The notes beneath the pieces were generated by a model. It worked only from the letters and a program-made list of their open reading frames with translations. It had not been told where the DNA came from and ran no database searches. Below are positions 59,728-64,000 of a stretch of 64,000 nt of DNA, one piece after another (the first letter of the stretch is position 1; every line of letters begins with the position of its first letter). The stretch comes from Pelecanus crispus. Lineage: Eukaryota; Chordata; Aves; Pelecaniformes; Pelecanidae. The DNA lies in assembly GCF_030463565.1 (NCBI RefSeq), contig NC_134661.1, positions 6,224,542 to 6,288,541 of the forward strand. The letters are read 5' to 3'. The translations under genes were made by a program, and so were the position numbers.

Positions 59728-62035
59728 TCTTCTACATACATGTAACACAGACCTGGTTATGGCAGATAGGTTGTAGCCTTTGAGGTCTCATTCAGTGTAG
59801 CTTGAGTAACTGCCAGAACTCTAAAGTCAGGCTTATGGCATCTGCCATGCCGTTATCGTTTATCTCTAGGGCATTTTGTCTTCTGTGGTTGTACTGTGCA
59901 TACATGTCCCAAGTTACTGTTTGAGGTTTTTTCTAAGCTATTGAGGCTAGGGTAGCAGCGGAGCCCTCTCAAGGAGGGACAGGCTGAATTTTTTCCCAGA
60001 ACTGGCTACACAGAGCAGTGCTCCTTTTGAGGCCACAAAGAAGAAACATATGAGATGTGACACTAAGTAGATAAATGCATTTCATTTTGACCTGTGCTAG
60101 TGCCTTTAACCTTGAAATGCGCATTAGTGATCAAAGAAAAAATGGTTTTTTTTCAGCTCCTGCACATGCAACAAAAAACTTGGGTGAGCCTGTGTTCTTC
60201 TGACTAAAGACAAGCTTGCTATTCATAAACTTGTTTGAAATGGTTGATAACCTGCAGAATAGCAAGACAATGTTCTAATAAGGCTGGGATGATAAAATAC
60301 CAAGAATGTTACTCCCATTTCTGTATACAGCATGTTAGCATAGGTCTGTTTTGGGGTCTGGTACCTTTTGAATATCTTGTGCATTTCTCAGGAATGTGGG
60401 TTTGGTTGTTTTGTTTTGGTTTTTGTGTTGCGTTTTTCTCTGAAGGAACAGCATGATTTGCTTTATACTGATTACCATCTGGAAATACTGAATAAGAAGA
60501 AAGGGGATTCTGTCTTTCTCACCTTCTAAGCTGCTGTTCTCAAACCAGGGCTAATCTTGAGTTGCAGGCTGGCCTACAACTTGTTTGGGTTTTTTTTGTC
60601 CTTCTGAAATCTTGCCATTCATCTTATTACTTGCCTTGGGAACTACAACATCGGAGGCTGTTTATCTTGCAAGATTTGTTTGCAGACTTGCATAAGTGAT
60701 TAGCATAAGCCAAAAATCCATCTAAAAATTACCTTTGTACCTACATCAGGACAAGTTTGTGTATTTTGTGTAGTTTTAAGGTTTCATATATGAAATATTC
60801 TCAGCACTCTGTCAGGATTCTATAACTGTTAACTTGTATTTACATGACCAGATGTTTGTATTGCTGCTGCTTCGTTATGTGAGAAAGTGAGGTGGTCGTA
60901 GGGAAAAACAAATTAACAGAAGGCACAAAATATAAAACTTAAATGAGCATGGCTAAAGATTCTAGAAGTAACTTGGATGGTGACTCTTTTTGCCACCTTA
61001 TTTGTCTTGGCTTTAAGGTGTATCATTTCCTGTAAAACTTACTCAGCTCATTCTGAAGAAGCAAAGCCTTTTGGGGTCCGAGACTTTCCCTGTTTGCAGA
61101 TCGTTTAATGTATGTTTCAGACACAGTTTAGCTAATTCTTAGACCTTGTTTTCTCATTAAAATAATTAAGGAATCTTTCTGGGTCCATTATTAGAGACTT
61201 AATATTTCTGTACAGGTTTTTTCTAAACTAACTGGGTTTTTTTTTCTGATTTATTGGAATGATTTCTCAGAGTGGCTTTTATAATTAAGGATGGGGTATT
61301 CTGCTGTTGTATGTATTTGTCACTTATATGTGTTTTTGGAGGAGGAAGCAGAAATGAGGTAACAGGAGAAACATGTTAAGAGCGTCAGAGGGGGAAAAGT
61401 TATCTTCTGTTTTTTCTGCAGGCTCTCAGAAAGTGCACCACAACAGTAAGTGCTAGGTGAAGAGCAAATGGTCGCTGTCTAGCAATATGTAATAACAACT
61501 TTAAGTTTGAATGGTACCCATGACAAACAGTTTATCTTTCTTGAGTGAGTCTAGCGTGCCCTAGTAGAGCAACAGAAGAAAGGAATAAAAAAAATAGCAG
61601 AGGAGCAGAAATATTCTCAAAGGTAAAGAAAATCTTTCAAGCTGGAGTATTTCATACATAGCAGGTAGTGTTGCTTTGTTTAGGAATTGGACTGAGTAAC
61701 AACCTTTCTTGCTTAAAAAAAGCTAATTTCATGAGTTCTGTGCTTCATAACCAGGCACTTAGAGTTTTCACATGCATTTTAGTTGCAATAACAAAATCGG
61801 AGTTGCTGAGAAAATTCCACCTGGTGATGTTGACTGACAGTTTCAGAGAAACTAAGTCAGAGGGCAGTGGAATAGAGTTCAGCATGTAGGGCCCTGGTGA
61901 TTGGAGTGCCGAAGAGGTGGAGCCTGGCTGATCTTTATTTTTTACACTGGGGGGCAGGGCGGGATGGATTTTGTGAAAACAGAACTCAAATGTTCAAAGT
62001 CCTTTCTTGTTGTCTGGATTATCCTCCTCTTCCCG

Positions 62036-62050
62036 CCCCCCCCCCCCCCC
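62036..62050 (+). repeat. C15 homopolymer
   Basis: A run of fifteen C followed by AAAACTCC, in SIK2 intron 3. It reads as G15 on the template strand. Confidence 0.9.
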
Positions 62051-64000
62051 AAAACTCCTTATCATTGGACTGCTTGTGTCATAAGCAGGATATCATGTCT
62101 AGGGCAACTTTGATGTCACTAGAAAGTAGAGAAAAGCAGGGTAGTAGTTAAAAAAAAAAAAAAGTAGAAAGATGACTCAAACTACATGAGCTTTTCCTCC
62201 TTCCTGTCCTGATCCTTCTTTGGGTGTATTGAATTTGCCATTTCAAGCTTAACAATGTGTGAAATAAAGCCTGCCTTTTATAACATTGGTTTTCAAACAG
62301 CACAAGTAGTGGGATGTTCTTCTGGAGTCCTGTACTCAAGTGTCTTCAAAGTTTCTGACACTTTGCATGATCCTGCTTTTTGGGGGATTTTACTTTGTTT
62401 GGGTTTTTTTGTAAAGCAAGATGGTTAAACCTGTGGAATCTGCTATTTCTTTAGTTAATCGGTCTCCTGACACAGCATTTAAGTATTGTGCTCTCTTTTG
62501 TTCTTTGACTAACCTTTGATTGCACTTGAAGGGGGGCTTAAACAACAAAACAACCAAAAACCAAAGACATGCTCTAGGTTTGTGGCAAGAGCAGTTTATT
62601 TAAATTTTTTACCCAAAAGCTAGTGAGGTGGGAGCAGTACAATGAGAAAGACAAACTTCAGTCTATTGGACCTGATCTTCCTGTGGTACTCTCTGTAATC
62701 AGTGAGGAGTGAGAGGCCTCTCATGGGGCTGGTTCAGAGTTTTGACTTGCCCTCCAGAGGAGCCTCTTTTTCTTCTCTGAGTACAGGAGGAGCTGAGAGA
62801 TTGGACTCCCTAAGTTGAAGTTAGCCTTTGTGATAGCTCTTCTGAGTAACTTTGCTACTTGGTGATGTACAAAATTTCCTCTTGAATAAGATACTTTAAA
62901 GAACATAGCATGCTCTTCAAGATGGTTGTCAGTAGTTGGTAACTGGTAAATGTTCTCCTAATAGCATGTCAGGCTTTAAAGTTCACTGTGAGTAGCCTGG
63001 TATTAAACCTCTTTGAGTCTTTACAGCTCTGCTAAACCATCGTTTCATAGTGCTGACTGGTAGCGCATGGACAGGATTATTTTTAACCCCTGTGCTAACA
63101 TTCTTCACTGTCTTCATAGCTTCAGTGAAATTTTCTATACTCAACAGCAGTTCTGAATTTGCCTTTTGCCAGTTAACGCCATTGCAGGAAATGTGTTTAG
63201 CCTAGACGCTTCAAATGCTGTTACATTTTAGATTTGTTTTTTAAAAAGATCTTTAGACTTAATAAAACATTTGAATTAAAAAGGTTTCAGTTGTGCCTTA
63301 ATACTTTATCTACAAAGTTTTTAATGTGCTGTTTCTGCTGTATGTTTAAAAGTATTTTTACAGCCACCATCTTGTAACCTTCAGCACCTCTCACCTGAAG
63401 TCTCTAAAACAGCTGAGATGCAGATTATCTGTTAGCTAAACTACAGTGAACCTGTTCTGAAGGGCTAATTCCCTAGCTTTTCATCAGTGACTGTTTATGT
63501 TATAAGAATCCAGACTGTGGAGGGGGAAGCTGACTGTTAAGCCTAGAACTAAAGTAATCGTTCAGCAACAGGAAAAGGGGATATCCAAGCTTTCAGTTAT
63601 CCTTGTTTCTACCCCCTCTTGCTTGCTGTCTGCTGACGTGCATTTTAAAAGCAGTAAACACGACCAAACTACCAGCTTGTGTGATTTATGCCTGGCTTAA
63701 CAATTTTAACTATTTAAAGGAATGTGCTGCTTCTGGCTGAAGTTTAGGAGCAGTTATTTTGATCTTGTCCTTCAGTTTCCACATGTGGCCTCCTGCTGGG
63801 TTTTAGCCTGAAACTACCAAACAAGTGATAATAGCACAACTTCTTCATCTAGAGTTCCAGTACAGCATTTGACACATGACAGGGTCACGATGCCTATGTA
63901 TGTACTTTTCTGGTACTTCCTTTTTCTCCTTCATGCAAGGAATGTGAAGAAAAGAAAGACTAAGGAATACTTGAGCCAAACATTTCAACTGCCAGACATG

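Larger units (their letters stand above)
58630..64000. other. SIK2 intron 3, partial
   Basis: No SIK2 exon 4 (expected to begin DYLANHG-like) is visible before the window ends. The intron holds an A23 run, a C15 run and G/T-rich patches. Confidence 0.55.

Overview
The window is nuclear DNA from a bird, most likely a songbird (passerine). It shows vertebrate GT-AG exons, a 3' portion of a CR1 LINE with an avian-type terminus, a fragment resembling an avian retroviral LTR, and a SINE whose tRNA-Ile-like head is joined to a CR1 tail, the design described for passerine SINEs such as TguSINE1. Gene order matches the human 11q23 block BTG4 - miR-34b/c - HOATZ - LAYN - SIK2.

Layout. (1) 254-486: last exon of a plus-strand gene I do not recognise, then the SINE. 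(2) 3388-4973, minus strand: BTG4, four coding exons, complete. (3) 13.35-14.12 kb, plus strand: miR-34b and miR-34c hairpins, divergent from BTG4. (4) 14.9-22.4 kb, plus strand: the HOATZ homologue. Its first coding exon runs directly into a 36-bp-unit minisatellite of about 23 units; exon 2 carries an in-frame TAG and a GC splice donor; exons 3 and 4 look normal. (5) 27030-35028: LAYN (layilin), seven exons, complete, behind a CpG island. (6) 42.7-43.4 kb: a G-run minisatellite of about 44 units immediately upstream of SIK2. (7) 43715 to beyond the right edge: SIK2 exons 1-3 (residues 1-110), with large introns holding a decayed antisense retrocopy-like segment and a CR1 element inserted close to exon 2.

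These genes do not form an operon. Known family roles: BTG4 links CCR4-NOT deadenylase to maternal mRNA clearance; miR-34b/c and HOATZ both act in ciliated and spermatogenic cells; layilin is a hyaluronan receptor that binds talin; SIK2 is an AMPK-related kinase that controls CRTC coactivators. The strongest signals for follow-up are the HOATZ minisatellite, which repeats a phase-compatible GTGAGG donor-like site about 23 times, the apparent erosion of HOATZ, and the G-run array beside the SIK2 promoter. All coordinates and alignments were made by eye. Homology calls rest on remembered protein families, not on a search.
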